In this document: piece by piece, positions 27,326 to 37,286 of the stretch
How positions within the stretch are numbered: position 1 is the stretch's first letter
Layout: each line of letters starts with the position of its first letter
NCBI RefSeq assembly: GCF_006228325.1
Contig: NZ_CP040231.1
Coordinates: 1,499,001-1,563,000, forward strand
Direction of reading: 5' to 3'
Length of the DNA stretch: 64,000 nt
Source of the DNA: Streptococcus sp. 1643
GTDB lineage: Bacteria > Bacillota > Bacilli > Lactobacillales > Streptococcaceae
Notes under the pieces: generated by a model
Told to the model about the DNA's origin: nothing
The model's input: the letters and a program-made list of their open reading frames with translations, nothing else
Databases searched by the model: none
Program-made: the position numbers and the translations under genes

Positions 27326-28690
27326 ATGAAGGTTGTAAAATTTGGCGGAAGCTCGCTTGCCTCTGCTGGTCAGTTAGAAAAAGTCTTAAATATTGTTAAA
27401 AGTGATAAAGAACGCCGTTTTGTAGTTGTTTCTGCACCCGGCAAACGCAATGCTGAAGATACTAAGGTAACTGATGCCTTGATTAAATACTATCGCGACT
27501 ATGTGGCTGGAAATGACATCAGTGCTAGCCAAAGCTGGATCATTGACCGTTATGCCGCTATGGTTAGTGAACTAGGGTTAAAACCTGCTGTTTTAGAAAA
27601 AATCTCTAAAAGTATTCGGGCCTTGGCAACTCTTCCTATAGAGGACAATGAATTTCTCTATGATACCTTCCTAGCGGCTGGAGAAAATAACAATGCCAAA
27701 TTGATTGCAGCCTACTTTAACCAAAACGGTATCGATGCACGCTATGTTCACCCAAGAGAAGCTGGAATTGTTGTCACAAGTGAACCTGGAAACGCACGTA
27801 TCATTCCATCTAGTTATGACAAGATTGAAGGCTTGGCTGATAGCAACGAAGTCCTTGTCATCCCTGGTTTCTTTGGTGTGACTAAGGAAAATCAAATCTG
27901 TACTTTTTCACGTGGTGGTTCAGATATCACAGGTTCTATCATTGCAGCAGGTGTTAAGGCTGATCTCTATGAGAACTTTACAGACGTAGATGGTATCTTT
28001 GCTGCCCATCCTGGTATTATCCACCAACCACACTCTATTCCTGAATTAACCTACCGTGAAATGCGTGAGTTGGCTTACGCTGGATTTTCAGTCCTTCATG
28101 ACGAAGCCCTTCTACCTGCCTACCGCGGAAAAATTCCTCTTGTCATCAAGAATACCAACAACCCAGACCACCCAGGAACACGCATTGTTTTAGAACACAG
28201 TAGTGATAAATTCCCAGTAGTAGGAATTGCGGGTGACTCAGGATTCGTCAGCATCAACATGTCTAAATACCTCATGAACCGCGAAATCGGGTTTGGTCGC
28301 AAGGTTCTGCAAATCCTTGAGGACCTCAACATCGGTTGGGAACACATGCCTACAGGTATCGACGATCTTTCAATCATCCTCCGCTCCCGTGAATTAACTC
28401 CTATCAAAGAAGAAGAAATTCTACGTCAACTCGTTCAAAAAGCTGAAGTGGACCATGCTGAAATCGAACATGACCTCTCAATCATTATGATTGTCGGAGA
28501 AAAGATGAAGAGCCATATCGGGGTAACTGCTACTGCAACACGTGCTTTGTCTGAGAATAAAATCAACATCCAGATGATGTCCCAAGGTTCAAGTGAAGTT
28601 TCCATAATGTTTGTTGTCAATAAAGAGCAAGAAAAAGCAGCCATCAAGGCTCTCTATCATGCCTTTTTCGGTGAAAGTAAGGAAGACTAA
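27326..28690 (+). CDS. lysC: Aspartate kinase
   Basis: 454 residues, monofunctional. First step of the aspartate family (Lys, Thr, Met, diaminopimelate). Kinase domain begins KVVKFGGSSLASAGQ; TFSRGGSDITGSIIAAGV and YENFTDVDGIFAAHP are substrate and nucleotide regions. Two C-terminal ACT domains (LSIIMIVGEKMKSHIGVTAT and INIQMMSQGSSEVSIMFVV) provide feedback control. Strong own promoter. The DUF956 gene follows after 2 nt. Confidence 0.96.
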   Translation: MKVVKFGGSSLASAGQLEKVLNIVKSDKERRFVVVSAPGKRNAEDTKVTDALIKYYRDYVAGNDISASQSWIIDRYAAMVSELGLKPAVLEKISKSIRALATLPIEDNEFLYDTFLAAGENNNAKLIAAYFNQNGIDARYVHPREAGIVVTSEPGNARIIPSSYDKIEGLADSNEVLVIPGFFGVTKENQICTFSRGGSDITGSIIAAGVKADLYENFTDVDGIFAAHPGIIHQPHSIPELTYREMRELAYAGFSVLHDEALLPAYRGKIPLVIKNTNNPDHPGTRIVLEHSSDKFPVVGIAGDSGFVSINMSKYLMNREIGFGRKVLQILEDLNIGWEHMPTGIDDLSIILRSRELTPIKEEEILRQLVQKAEVDHAEIEHDLSIIMIVGEKMKSHIGVTATATRALSENKINIQMMSQGSSEVSIMFVVNKEQEKAAIKALYHAFFGESKED

Positions 28691-28692
28691 TC

Positions 28693-29064
28693 ATGGCCCA
28701 ATCACTCAATCAAGTCATTGACCTCCAAACCACTGGGACATCTTACCTCTCTATCTCTGGAAAAGTTGGAAAATTTCTAGTCGGGGATCAAGCCTTAGAG
28801 TTTTATCCTGATGTCAATGTCGAACAATATATCCAAATCCCCTGGTCCAGCATTCAGCAAATCGGAGCCAACGTAAGTGGTCGCAAGATCAGCCGCCACT
28901 TTGAAGTCTTTACTGATCAAGGAAAATTCCTCTTTGCTTCCAAAGACTCTGGTGCTATCCTCAAAATCGCTCGGGAAAAATTAGGAAACGACAAGGTCGT
29001 GAAACTTCCGACTCTACTCCAGACCATTGGTCAAAAATTCAAAAATCTATTTGCAAAAAAGTAG
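28693..29064 (+). CDS. DUF956-family protein (ManO-like)
   Basis: 123 residues, soluble, PH-like beta-rich fold predicted from VEQYIQIPWSSIQQIGANVSGRKISRHFEVFTD (read in parts) and FASKDSGAILKIAREK. Members often sit at the end of mannose PTS operons, where one has been named ManO. Here the gene is instead 2 nt downstream of aspartokinase and before serS, so mannose regulation cannot be assumed. Function unknown. Confidence 0.8.
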   Translation: MAQSLNQVIDLQTTGTSYLSISGKVGKFLVGDQALEFYPDVNVEQYIQIPWSSIQQIGANVSGRKISRHFEVFTDQGKFLFASKDSGAILKIAREKLGNDKVVKLPTLLQTIGQKFKNLFAKK

Positions 29065-29079
29065 AAACTTTAGTATAAT
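29051..29079 (+). promoter_or_regulatory. Promoter of the serS T-box leader
   Basis: TTGCAA (29051-29056), 17 nt, TATAAT (29074-29079). The -35 lies inside the end of the DUF956 gene. Confidence 0.8.
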
Positions 29080-29082
29080 CAT

Positions 29083-29262
29083 AGCAACGGATAAGTAGGT
29101 TATCCTCTTCTTTCAGAAAGTCTGCGGGTGCTGCGAGCAGATAGGAGGGATAGGTGAAATTCTACCGTTGTTCACAATTACATATACAATCAAGTGCACA
29201 CCTGTGAAGTTGGATGGAACCGTGGCCCTGCCACTCCAACGCTTTGTCAGGTGTGCTTTTTT
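29083..29262 (+). promoter_or_regulatory. T-box leader (serine) upstream of serS
   Basis: Stem I is closed by CAACGG (29085-) and CCGTTG (29165-). TCT followed by A at 29161-29164 fits a serine specifier codon. The T-box core reads TTGGATGGAACCGTGG (29210-). A terminator hairpin, GCACACCTG (29196-29204) with CAGGTGTGC (29248-29256) and six T, ends the leader. Uncharged tRNA(Ser) should stabilise the antiterminator and allow serS expression. Confidence 0.88.
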
Positions 29263-29277
29263 CATAAAGGAGTTCTT

Positions 29278-30552
29278 ATGTTAGATATTAAACGTATTCG
29301 TACAGACTTTGATGCTGTCGCTGAAAAATTAGCTACACGTGGTGTAGATGCTGCTATCTTAAATGAGATGAAAGAAATAGATGCTAAACGTCGTGACATC
29401 TTGGTCAAGGTTGAAACTCTAAAAGCAGAACGTAACACAGTTTCTGCTGAGATTGCCCAAGCCAAGCGCAACAAGGAAAATGCCGATGACAAGATTGCTG
29501 CTATGCAAACCCTATCTGCTGAAGTCAAAGCCTTGGATGCTGAATTGGGGGAAATCGATGCTAAGTTGACAGAATTTACCACGACTCTTCCAAACATCCC
29601 AGCTGACAGCGTTCCTGTTGGAGCTGATGAGGACGATAATGTGGAAGTTCGCCGTTGGGGAACTCCGCGCGAGTTTGACTTTGAACCAAAAGCTCACTGG
29701 GATCTTGGTGAAGACTTGGGTATCCTTGACTGGGAACGTGGAGCAAAAGTTACTGGTGCTCGCTTCCTCTTCTATAAAGGACTTGGGGCTCGTTTGGAAC
29801 GTGCTATCTACAACTTTATGTTGGACGAGCATGGAAAAGAGGGCTATACTGAAGTCATCACACCATACATGGTTAACCATGATTCTATGTTTGGTACTGG
29901 TCAATATCCAAAATTCAAGGAAGATACTTTTGAATTGAAAGACACTAATTATGTCCTTATTCCTACGGCTGAAGTGCCTCTGACAAACTACTACCGTGAT
30001 GAAATCCTTGACGGTAAAGACCTACCAATCTACTTTACCGCTATGAGTCCATCATTCCGTTCTGAGGCTGGTTCTGCTGGTCGTGATACACGTGGTTTGA
30101 TTCGTCTGCACCAATTCCACAAGGTTGAAATGGTCAAATTTGCCAAACCAGAAGAATCATACGAAGAATTGGAAAAAATGACAGCAAACGCTGAAAATAT
30201 TCTTCAAAAACTCAACCTTCCATACCGTGTCGTTGCGCTCTCTACTGGAGATATGGGCTTCTCAGCTGCCAAGACTTATGACTTGGAAGTTTGGATTCCC
30301 GCCCAAAATACCTATCGTGAAATCTCAAGTTGTTCAAATACAGAAGATTTCCAAGCTCGTCGTGCCCAAATCCGTTACCGTGATGAAGCCGATGGCAAGG
30401 TGAAACTCCTTCACACCTTGAACGGTTCTGGACTTGCAGTTGGACGTACGGTTGCTGCTATTCTTGAGAACTATCAAAATGCAGATGGTTCTGTAACCAT
30501 TCCAGAAGCTCTTCGTCCATATATGGGTGGAGCTGAAGTTATCAAACCATAA
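29278..30552 (+). CDS. serS: Seryl-tRNA synthetase
   Basis: 424 residues from the ATG at 29278 (AAGGAG upstream); a longer frame runs through the T-box and is not used. Class II synthetase: N-terminal coiled-coil arm ([20 protein letters not shown]), motif 2 [21 protein letters not shown], and motif 3 [20 protein letters not shown]. Regulated by the serine T-box. Confidence 0.98.
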   Translation: MLDIKRIRTDFDAVAEKLATRGVDAAILNEMKEIDAKRRDILVKVETLKAERNTVSAEIAQAKRNKENADDKIAAMQTLSAEVKALDAELGEIDAKLTEFTTTLPNIPADSVPVGADEDDNVEVRRWGTPREFDFEPKAHWDLGEDLGILDWERGAKVTGARFLFYKGLGARLERAIYNFMLDEHGKEGYTEVITPYMVNHDSMFGTGQYPKFKEDTFELKDTNYVLIPTAEVPLTNYYRDEILDGKDLPIYFTAMSPSFRSEAGSAGRDTRGLIRLHQFHKVEMVKFAKPEESYEELEKMTANAENILQKLNLPYRVVALSTGDMGFSAAKTYDLEVWIPAQNTYREISSCSNTEDFQARRAQIRYRDEADGKVKLLHTLNGSGLAVGRTVAAILENYQNADGSVTIPEALRPYMGGAEVIKP

Positions 30553-30555
30553 AAA

Positions 30556-30588
30556 TAAGGCCTAGCTATTTCTAGCTAGACCTTTTTT
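30556..30588. terminator. Bidirectional terminator between serS and the TDT gene
   Basis: Arms AAGGCCTAGCTA / TAGCTAGACCTT with TTTC loop and T run. The minus-strand stop codon (30576-30578) lies inside it. Confidence 0.9.
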
Positions 30589-31475
30589 CGTAACCAAATC
30601 AGATAAGCACCCAAGACAAAGAATAAAATAGTGAGACAAATAACGGTTTCAGCCAATACCAGATAATCCAGAAATGGAAGTTTCAAAATTCCCTGAGCCA
30701 TCTTGAGCGAAGTAGCTGTGATAATGGTTGGGAAGGTTAGGGCTGAGAAGGCTGGTTGAAATCCTTGTTTTAAAATATTAGGCAAGCGAGTTAAAACAAA
30801 GAAAAAGAAGGATTGAGATGCCAAAATCATGACAATCAAGAGCCAAGTCGGTAGACCTGCTCCTCCAACTCGAACTATGGAAGCTAAGAGTAGAGAAAAG
30901 GGAGCACAGTAGATTCCTTCCTGTCCAAGCAAGGCCATTGGGAGTGGATGTTTCTTTAAATCGCTATAAATAAGCGGATAGAGATAGAAGGTCAAGACAA
31001 AACCAAAACTCAAGGTCGCATAGGCAATCTCAATAATGCCTACCAGAGGATAGGTCAAGGCTGCTACTGCTATCCCTACATAGAGTACCGTCCAGCTAGG
31101 AGTCGCATTAACCCTCCGACCTGGACAGGCAAATTTGATGGTAAAAGTAGCAATCAACGCCAAATCCAAGAGAAATGAAAACCACCAGATCCCTTGTGCT
31201 ACTATAGGAAGAGCAGGGAATACGCGAAAGACATAGGTCGATAAAATCATCCCAGCCATAGGAAAAGTGGCCATCCCAGATAAAAGAGGGGGCCTGGTCA
31301 ATTCTTTCTTGGTTTCTTCCCAATTAAAAAGATGAACAACAAGAAAGAAAATCCACAACACTAGACCAGTCAGACTCAATAAATGCGACAGAACAGGCAA
31401 AGTATCTGCAATCAGATTTCCTGCACCTGCTAAACCTAATAAACAGCCAGAGAATACTAAGGGGAGCTTTTTCAT
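30576..31475 (-). CDS. TDT-family (tellurite-resistance/dicarboxylate, SLAC1-like) transporter
   Basis: 299 residues from the ATG at 31475 (GGAGG just upstream); about ten hydrophobic helices. Family pattern: FSGCLLGLAGAGNLI at helix 1, PLLSGMATFPMAGMILSTYV, and GWWF-like GIWWFSFLLDLALIA. TDT proteins are anion exporters (tellurite, malate, sulfite). No substrate can be assigned. Single gene, convergent with serS. Confidence 0.82.
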   Translation of the reverse strand: MKKLPLVFSGCLLGLAGAGNLIADTLPVLSHLLSLTGLVLWIFFLVVHLFNWEETKKELTRPPLLSGMATFPMAGMILSTYVFRVFPALPIVAQGIWWFSFLLDLALIATFTIKFACPGRRVNATPSWTVLYVGIAVAALTYPLVGIIEIAYATLSFGFVLTFYLYPLIYSDLKKHPLPMALLGQEGIYCAPFSLLLASIVRVGGAGLPTWLLIVMILASQSFFFFVLTRLPNILKQGFQPAFSALTFPTIITATSLKMAQGILKLPFLDYLVLAETVICLTILFFVLGAYLIWLRKKV

Positions 31476-31535
31476 CCTAGCCTCCAATAATCATGTTATT
31501 ATTAGTATAGCATAAAAGCGCTTAAAATAGCATAG

Positions 31536-31570
31536 AAAAATGAAGACTGGATTGCTCAGCCTTCATTTTT
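31536..31570. terminator. Terminator after the AhpD-like gene
   Basis: Arms AATGAAGACTG / CAGCCTTCATT with T runs on both strands. Confidence 0.8.
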
Positions 31571-31585
31571 TCTTTCTGATTCGAA

Positions 31586-32134
31586 CTAGGCATAAGGTTG
31601 CAATTCTGGATTAATAGGCGTATTGGCTAGGTTGTTCGCATAGTTGCAAAGGCTAGCAAGACTAACACCGAGAACCACGTCCAAGGCATTTTGTTGCGTG
31701 TAGCCTGCTTCTAAAAATTCGCTAAGGGCTTCATCTCCTACACGCCCTTTGGTATTGATGACCGCCAAGGTAAACTTAGCTAGAGTATCTAGTTTTGGAT
31801 CTGTTTCAATCGGAGTGCGGTTGCGAAGGGCTTGGAGAAGATCATCATTCATCTGGATTTGTTTGATTGAAAAGGCAGTATGTCCAGCCACGCAGAAAGC
31901 GCAACCATTGGTTACGGCTGCCGTGATTTGCACTACTTCACGCTCTACTGGTGTTAAGCTATTGCGACGGTTGATGGCTCCGACAGTTCGGTAGGCTTCA
32001 AGCGCGGTAGGAGCGTTAGCCAAGAGACCGATTAGGTTGGGAATATAGCCATTGTTATCTTTTTGTACTGTTTCAAGAACTTCTTTCACTTCTGCTGGTG
32101 CTGATTCTACTGTGTGGATGGTAAATGTTGTCAT
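31586..32134 (-). CDS. Carboxymuconolactone decarboxylase/AhpD-like peroxidase-related protein
   Basis: 182 residues, all-helical. The AhpD active-site pattern is present: PVEREVVQITAAVTNGCAFC with Glu, both cysteines of CAFC, and the following VAGHT His. A second helical half (VGDEALSEFLEAGYTQQNALDVVLG) completes the fold. Likely a thiol-based reductase of peroxides. Single gene; partner unknown. Confidence 0.85.
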   Translation of the reverse strand: MTTFTIHTVESAPAEVKEVLETVQKDNNGYIPNLIGLLANAPTALEAYRTVGAINRRNSLTPVEREVVQITAAVTNGCAFCVAGHTAFSIKQIQMNDDLLQALRNRTPIETDPKLDTLAKFTLAVINTKGRVGDEALSEFLEAGYTQQNALDVVLGVSLASLCNYANNLANTPINPELQPYA

Positions 32135-32240
32135 AAGAAACCTCTTTTCATTTTATTGTCATTTAGTCTATCATAGAATTTCCCCCTTGGATAATATATA
32201 TTTTCAATCGCCTTGATAGGAAATGTCTATGAAATGAAAA

Positions 32241-32261
32241 AATCACACTAAAAGTGTGATT
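32241..32261 (-). terminator. Terminator of the Na+/Ala-Gly symporter gene
   Basis: Arms AATCACACT / AGTGTGATT, followed on the minus strand by TTTTTT. Confidence 0.85.
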
Positions 32262-32264
32262 GGG

Positions 32265-33587
32265 TTAGTGTTTAAAATACTTTTTAGTCTCAGCAATGAC
32301 GACTGGCGACAAGACCAAGAGGGCAATCAAGTTTGGCAGAGCCATCAAGGCGTTGACGATATCTGCGATAATCCAAACCATATCCAACTCGATAAATCCT
32401 CCCAACAAGACCATGACTACAAAGACTACACGATAGAGCCAGATAAAACGAACACCAAAGAGAAACTCAAAACAGCGCTCTCCGTAATAGTTCCATCCGA
32501 GGATCGTCGTAAAGGCAAAGAGCACAAGGAAGATGGTCAAAAGAGCAGGTCCAAAGTGTGAAAAAACTGTTGAAAAGGCTGACTGGGTCAAGGCAACTCC
32601 ATTCAAATCACCACTCCAAACACCAGTTACCAAGATTGTCAGACCTGTCAGAGTACAGATAATCAAAGTATCAATAAAGGTTCCTGTCATGGAAATCAAG
32701 CCTTGCTCGACAGGCTCATTAGTCTTAGCTGCAGCCGCCGCAATCGGAGCAGAACCAAGACCAGATTCATTAGAAAAGACTCCTCGCGCCACACCATTCT
32801 GGATAGCCATCCGAATACTGGCACCTGCAAAACCACCTACCGCAGCCGCTGGACTAAAGGCTGAAGTAAAGATCAGTACAAGTGTGGCTGGGATTTTCTC
32901 GATATTAAAGAGAATAACTGTAAGAGTTCCTAAAATATAGACAATAGCCATAAAAGGAACCACTGCTGTCGAAACTTTTGATATGGATTTGAGGCCACCA
33001 AAGACGGCAATCCCTACAAAAACAGATAAAACGAGAGCTGTGATAGCTGGATTAATTTGAGCTGTATTTTGGATAGATTCTGTAATTGAATTGACTTGGG
33101 TAAAGGTACCAATCCCTAGAAGGGCTACCAATACACCCGCTAGGGCAAAGAAGATAGCAAGTGGACGCCACTTTTCTCCCATCCCCAAAAGGATGTAATG
33201 CATGGGTCCTCCAGCTACAGCTCCATTTGCATCCTTAGTACGGTATTTGATGGCCAGCAATCCTTCGGCATATTTGGTCGCCATCCCAAAGAAGGCCGCC
33301 ATCCACATCCAAAAGAGGGCCCCTGATCCTCCAACCTTAATGGCTGTCGCTACCCCGATGATATTTCCCGTACCAACTGTGGCTGCTAGAGCCGTACAGA
33401 GAGCAGCAAAGCTCGACACATCGCCGTGCCCCTTGTCCTTGGTAAAGATCAACTGAAAGGCCTTAGGGAGACGAGTAACCTGCAAAAGGCCCAGTCGGAT
33501 GGTCAAATAGATACCCGTTCCGACCAATAAGATCAAGAGGGGAGGCCCCCAAGCAAAAGCATCAAGCGCTTTAAGCAATTCTAACAT
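32265..33587 (-). CDS. Sodium:alanine/glycine symporter (AGCS family)
   Basis: 440 residues, about eleven membrane segments. Family signatures: TALAATVGTGNIIGVATAIKV, NESGLGSAPIAAAAAKTNEP, and GWNYYGERCFEFLFG. Imports small neutral amino acids with Na+. The leader contains a glycine riboswitch plus terminator, so glycine is the likely physiological substrate. AGGAG is the ribosome-binding site. Confidence 0.94.
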   Translation of the reverse strand: MLELLKALDAFAWGPPLLILLVGTGIYLTIRLGLLQVTRLPKAFQLIFTKDKGHGDVSSFAALCTALAATVGTGNIIGVATAIKVGGSGALFWMWMAAFFGMATKYAEGLLAIKYRTKDANGAVAGGPMHYILLGMGEKWRPLAIFFALAGVLVALLGIGTFTQVNSITESIQNTAQINPAITALVLSVFVGIAVFGGLKSISKVSTAVVPFMAIVYILGTLTVILFNIEKIPATLVLIFTSAFSPAAAVGGFAGASIRMAIQNGVARGVFSNESGLGSAPIAAAAAKTNEPVEQGLISMTGTFIDTLIICTLTGLTILVTGVWSGDLNGVALTQSAFSTVFSHFGPALLTIFLVLFAFTTILGWNYYGERCFEFLFGVRFIWLYRVVFVVMVLLGGFIELDMVWIIADIVNALMALPNLIALLVLSPVVIAETKKYFKH

Positions 33588-33610
33588 GTCCTTCTCCTAT
33601 CTTTCAACCC

Positions 33611-33644
33611 CAAAAGAAAGAGTACATGCAAGATACATGTACTC
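33611..33644 (-). terminator. Riboswitch expression-platform terminator
   Basis: Arms GAGTACATG / CATGTACTC with a 7-nt loop and TTTCTTTT on the minus strand, between the glycine aptamer and the symporter start. Confidence 0.85.
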
Positions 33645-33683
33645 TGGAATGCTTAGATAAATGCCAAAAAGCGGTCTATCCTA

Positions 33684-33765
33684 GCTCTGTCCTTTTACCT
33701 GAGAGTTTGAGCAGTTACCTGCCTTGCCCCTTCGGTGCCTTTACGGTCTCTCCAGAGTTCCGTCC
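33684..33765 (-). promoter_or_regulatory. Glycine riboswitch (single aptamer) upstream of the AGCS gene
   Basis: Minus-strand consensus blocks in order: CTCTGGAGAGACC, GCACCGAAGGGGCAA, CTCTCAGGTAAAAGGACAGAG (read in parts). These are the glycine-aptamer core. Only one full aptamer is seen. A terminator hairpin follows, so control is probably transcriptional. Confidence 0.93.
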
Positions 33766-33840
33766 ATTTACAGTCATGGAAAACAAACCTTTCTCCACTT
33801 CTATTAAACTTCATTCGGTGTTGGTATTTTATTTTTTATT

Positions 33841-33869
33841 ATTCTACAAGAAAAGTTAGCCCTTGTCAA
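33841..33869 (-). promoter_or_regulatory. Promoter of the glycine-riboswitch/symporter transcript
   Basis: Minus strand: TTGACA (33864-33869), 17 nt, TAGAAT (33841-33846). Confidence 0.85.
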
Positions 33870-33933
33870 TATATTCTATGAAATTTTTTGACTTTTCACT
33901 TCTTTTTTCAGAAAGAGTGAATCCTTCTTCTCT

Positions 33934-36270
33934 CTATCCTTTAAAGGTTACAATGGTGGCGCCACTGCCTCCAGCATTTTGTGGAGCATAGCCGAAACTC
34001 TTGACATGCTTGTTTCTTTGCAGGTATTTGGTGACGCCCTCACGGATGACTCCCGTACCGATACCGTGGATGATGTCGACTTGCGCCATGTTATTGAGCA
34101 GGGCTTGGTCGATAAAGGCGTCCAGCTCATTCATGGCCTCTTCGTACCGTTTGCCACGAAGATCCAGTCTGGCTTGTGGGCCACGACCAGATGCACGTTT
34201 CACGACATTGACTTGTTTTTTCTTGACTGGGGCTTCTTGCTGGGCCTGAACAAGGTCAAATTCTTTCTCTTCCAAGGTCATCTTGATCAAACCAACTTGG
34301 GCTTCCCAACGGCCGTCCTTAAGTTGATTGGTCAAGGTTCCACGTTGTCCATAACTGAGGACCACAATATCATCCCCCACCTTCGGAGCTCGTTTTTTCT
34401 TGGCCTTTTGAAGGACCTTGTTTTTAGACAAGTCGACTTTTTCAGGAGCCAGTTTTTTCAGCTCAGCCTTGGCCTCAATGATTTCGTGGGGTTTGAGTTG
34501 AGACTTACTGTGAAGATTCTTGAGAATCTGGTCACTCTCATTTAGAGCGAGTTCCACAATTTCAGCAGCTTGTTCACGCGCCTTGTTGAGCTCAGTTTCC
34601 TTCTCGCGATTGAGTTCGTTGTAAAGTTTTTTGAGTGCTCGGTTCATCTTGAGGTTTTCTTGCTCCACCTCACGGATATTGTCCAAGCGTTTGCGACTTT
34701 CAAGCGTTTGCTCTTCTAATTGCTCAATGATACGGTTGACATCATTATCTTGATTGACCTGCTGGCTGGCATCTCCTACGATGACATCTGACAAGCCCAG
34801 ACGTTTGGCAATTTCAAAGGCATTGCTACGACCAGGAACTCCCTGCATAAAGCGATAGGTCGGACGCAGGCTGGCTGTATCAAACTCCATACTGGCATTT
34901 TGCACAAAGGCTGTTTCGATACCGTAGGCCTTGAGCTCTGGATAGTGGGTCGTCGCCATGGTCTTGACCTGACGCAGACGAAGATCCTCCAGAATAGCCA
35001 TAGCAAGGGCTGCTCCTTCCTGCGGATCGGTACCTGCCCCAAGCTCATCTAGTAACAAGAGCGAGTGCTGGTTGACCTTGCCAAGAATATCTACGATATT
35101 GGTCATGTGGCTGGAGAAGGTAGACAAGCTCTGCTCAATAGACTGCTCATCTCCAATATCTGCGAAGATTTCCTCGAAAATACCGACACGACTTCCTTTA
35201 TCAGCTAAAATGGGCAAACCAGATTGGGCCATGAGTTGAGTCAAGCCCAGGGTTTTGAGCATGATGGTCTTCCCACCAGTATTGGGACCTGTAATGACAA
35301 TGGCTGTTAATTCCTTACCAAAGTGTACATCGTTCGCGACAGCATTTTTGACCAAAGGATGGCGAACATGAAGGAGTTGAATCTCTTGGTTCTCTGAAAG
35401 TTGAGGAACAACTGCTTGTCTTTCTTGGATGAAACGCACCTTGGCACGAATCAAGTCTAAATGGCCGATAATCCAAGCGTCATTAGCAATCTCAGCAGCA
35501 TGAGGGCGGATCCGTTCTGAGAGCTCCTGCAGGATACGAATCATCTCATAGCGTTCGTCTGCTCGCAGACTAGCGATTTCTTCGCTCAGCTTGACCACCT
35601 CACGTGGCTCGATATAAACCGTATTCCCACTAGCAGAGATGTCATGGACAACACCTGCAATCTTATTGCGATAGGTGTTCTTGACTGGTAAGACTTGACG
35701 ACCATTTCTGCTAGCGATAATGCCTTCCGTCAACATCTGCGCTTTTTGCTTGAGCAAGTCTTGCAAGACATCTCGAACTTGACTCTCGCTATCATGGATT
35801 TTTCGACGGATGCGTGCTAGCTCTTCACTGGCGAAATTTTCGATAAATCCTGCATCATTTAGGGCTTGAAGACCCCCTTGCAAGTGTGGAAAATCATGCA
35901 GTTTTTCAAACCATCTCGCCAACTGCTCCAAGCGTACGTTTTCGAGATTGGTATAAAAACCTTGCAACTCTCTGCTAGCAAGCAAGACTCGTTTGAGGAG
36001 CAGGAACTCCTCAATATTGAGGTCCGCCCCCATCTCCAGACGCTTGCAGACAGCTGAAATCTCACGTGTCGCTAGGATGGTAAAGTGGGGTTGCTCCACA
36101 AATAGGGCTTGCATTTCCTCCATCTCTGTAAAGGCTTGCTTGATCTTATCCACCTTGGCAGTTGGAGCCAAGCCTTTTAGCTCCTCTAGTCCTTGTTCTG
36201 TCAAGAGATGCGGTTCAAACAAGGTTTTGATTTTATTAAATTCTAAGGTTTCTAGTATTTTTGTATTCAT
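33934..36270 (-). CDS. mutS2: MutS2 family ATPase/nuclease
   Basis: 778 residues. Walker [16 protein letters not shown], signature and Walker [20 protein letters not shown] long coiled coil ([20 protein letters not shown] on) follows, then a KOW-like region and a C-terminal Smr nuclease domain with [15 protein letters not shown] and [14 protein letters not shown]. It lacks the MutS mismatch-binding domain. MutS2/RqcU in Firmicutes splits collided ribosomes and has been linked to suppression of recombination. The C-terminal hallmarks are complete. Confidence 0.96.
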   Translation of the reverse strand: MNTKILETLEFNKIKTLFEPHLLTEQGLEELKGLAPTAKVDKIKQAFTEMEEMQALFVEQPHFTILATREISAVCKRLEMGADLNIEEFLLLKRVLLASRELQGFYTNLENVRLEQLARWFEKLHDFPHLQGGLQALNDAGFIENFASEELARIRRKIHDSESQVRDVLQDLLKQKAQMLTEGIIASRNGRQVLPVKNTYRNKIAGVVHDISASGNTVYIEPREVVKLSEEIASLRADERYEMIRILQELSERIRPHAAEIANDAWIIGHLDLIRAKVRFIQERQAVVPQLSENQEIQLLHVRHPLVKNAVANDVHFGKELTAIVITGPNTGGKTIMLKTLGLTQLMAQSGLPILADKGSRVGIFEEIFADIGDEQSIEQSLSTFSSHMTNIVDILGKVNQHSLLLLDELGAGTDPQEGAALAMAILEDLRLRQVKTMATTHYPELKAYGIETAFVQNASMEFDTASLRPTYRFMQGVPGRSNAFEIAKRLGLSDVIVGDASQQVNQDNDVNRIIEQLEEQTLESRKRLDNIREVEQENLKMNRALKKLYNELNREKETELNKAREQAAEIVELALNESDQILKNLHSKSQLKPHEIIEAKAELKKLAPEKVDLSKNKVLQKAKKKRAPKVGDDIVVLSYGQRGTLTNQLKDGRWEAQVGLIKMTLEEKEFDLVQAQQEAPVKKKQVNVVKRASGRGPQARLDLRGKRYEEAMNELDAFIDQALLNNMAQVDIIHGIGTGVIREGVTKYLQRNKHVKSFGYAPQNAGGSGATIVTFKG

Positions 36271-36343
36271 ATTCTTTCCTTGTATGCTTGTTTACAAGAT
36301 TATAGCAACTAGAGGTTTTGACCTAGTCGTCCAATCTGTAAAC

Positions 36344-36370
36344 AAAGGGCTAGGAAAAATCCCGCCCTTT
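36344..36370 (-). terminator. Terminator after cvpA
   Basis: Arms AAAGGGC / GCCCTTT, then GTTT on the minus strand, abutting the cvpA stop. Confidence 0.65.
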
Positions 36371-36919
36371 TTATCCGATTAAATTTGTCACCCAGAGTTG
36401 TTTGATAAGGTTTGTCGTAAAAGGGACACTTTGGATGAGGTGTTTGGCTACTATACTTTTTTCGAGTGAATTTTGAATGACTGCCAGAGGCACTGTTGCA
36501 AGAATGGTCAGAGCCATTTGCAATACAAATAAGGTTACCAATAGAGACAAAAGGCCTGATCCGATACGCAACCATTTGGCATCAAGCTTTTTAGTTGGAA
36601 TCAAGTGCAGGAACAAACCGACAAAACGTCCGATACTATAACAAATTCCGAAAACTAAAAGATAGGCTAGACCCGCATAAAAGACCTTGTCTAGCTGAAA
36701 CAGCTGGTCTGAAGGGAAGAAAAAGGTTCCCTGTCCTTCCTGAGGATTGGCATAAGGGACAAGTAAGTGGAAGTAATTTCCCAATGATTTATAAAACTGT
36801 CCCGCAACAAAGGCTGAAATCACTGCAACGAGGAAATAATAAACTTGCAGAACCAAACCTCTACGGTAGCCGATGTAAAAGCCCCAAGCCAGAACCAATA
36901 AGAGTAGGATTGAAATCAT
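36371..36919 (-). CDS. cvpA: CvpA-family membrane protein
   Basis: 182 residues, four hydrophobic helices starting SILLLLVLAWGFYIGYRRGL. The family is named for colicin V production in E. coli and has a general envelope role. It overlaps zapA by 4 nt (ATGA) and precedes mutS2 on the same strand, a neighbourhood common in streptococci. Confidence 0.88.
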   Translation of the reverse strand: MISILLLLVLAWGFYIGYRRGLVLQVYYFLVAVISAFVAGQFYKSLGNYFHLLVPYANPQEGQGTFFFPSDQLFQLDKVFYAGLAYLLVFGICYSIGRFVGLFLHLIPTKKLDAKWLRIGSGLLSLLVTLFVLQMALTILATVPLAVIQNSLEKSIVAKHLIQSVPFTTNLIKQLWVTNLIG

Positions 36920-37218
36920 AGGGAGTCCTCAATCTTGCTCTGTTCTTGTTTGACAGCAATCAACTTGTGGCGGAGTTCTAACAACTCTTGCTCCTTGTCA
37001 TCAAATTCAATCTCACGGTTGAGCTGTGTAGACAGACAGTTGACCGCCAAAAGAAGCGCAATGGTTTCATCATCCGCCCCAGGCATTTGTTCTTTAATTG
37101 CTTGGTATTTTTCAGTCGCAACCTTGGCAATTTCCTCCATAAAGAGGTTGTCATGCTCGGTTGTCAAGGTTAATGTCTTTTTTCCGAATGTAAACTTATA
37201 TCGATTTAGATTTGCCAT
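36916..37218 (-). CDS. zapA: Cell division protein ZapA
   Basis: 100 residues. Start ATG at 37218, with GAGGTG before it; an upstream GTG at 37227 falls inside that ribosome-binding site. N-terminal strand-rich head (RYKFTFGKKTLTLTTEHDN) and C-terminal coiled coil (FDDKEQELLELRHKLIAVKQ). ZapA cross-links FtsZ filaments in the Z ring. Coupled to cvpA by ATGA. Confidence 0.88.
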   Translation of the reverse strand: MANLNRYKFTFGKKTLTLTTEHDNLFMEEIAKVATEKYQAIKEQMPGADDETIALLLAVNCLSTQLNREIEFDDKEQELLELRHKLIAVKQEQSKIEDSL

Positions 37219-37235
37219 AAAATTCACCTCACGAT

Positions 37236-37264
37236 ATTATACCAAATTTCGCTAACTTTGTCAG
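37236..37264 (-). promoter_or_regulatory. Promoter of zapA-cvpA
   Basis: Minus strand: CTGACA (37259-37264), 17 nt, TATAAT (37236-37241). It nearly touches the divergent rnhC promoter. Confidence 0.82.
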
Positions 37265-37286
37265 TTTTTACCAATTCTCCTGCTTT

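Noticed and set aside
29194-29277. N-terminal extension of SerRS
   Set aside because: This stretch is the T-box core and terminator, not coding.
33979-34545. Plus-strand 188-codon frame over mutS2
   Set aside because: Antisense to the conserved Smr/KOW part of mutS2.
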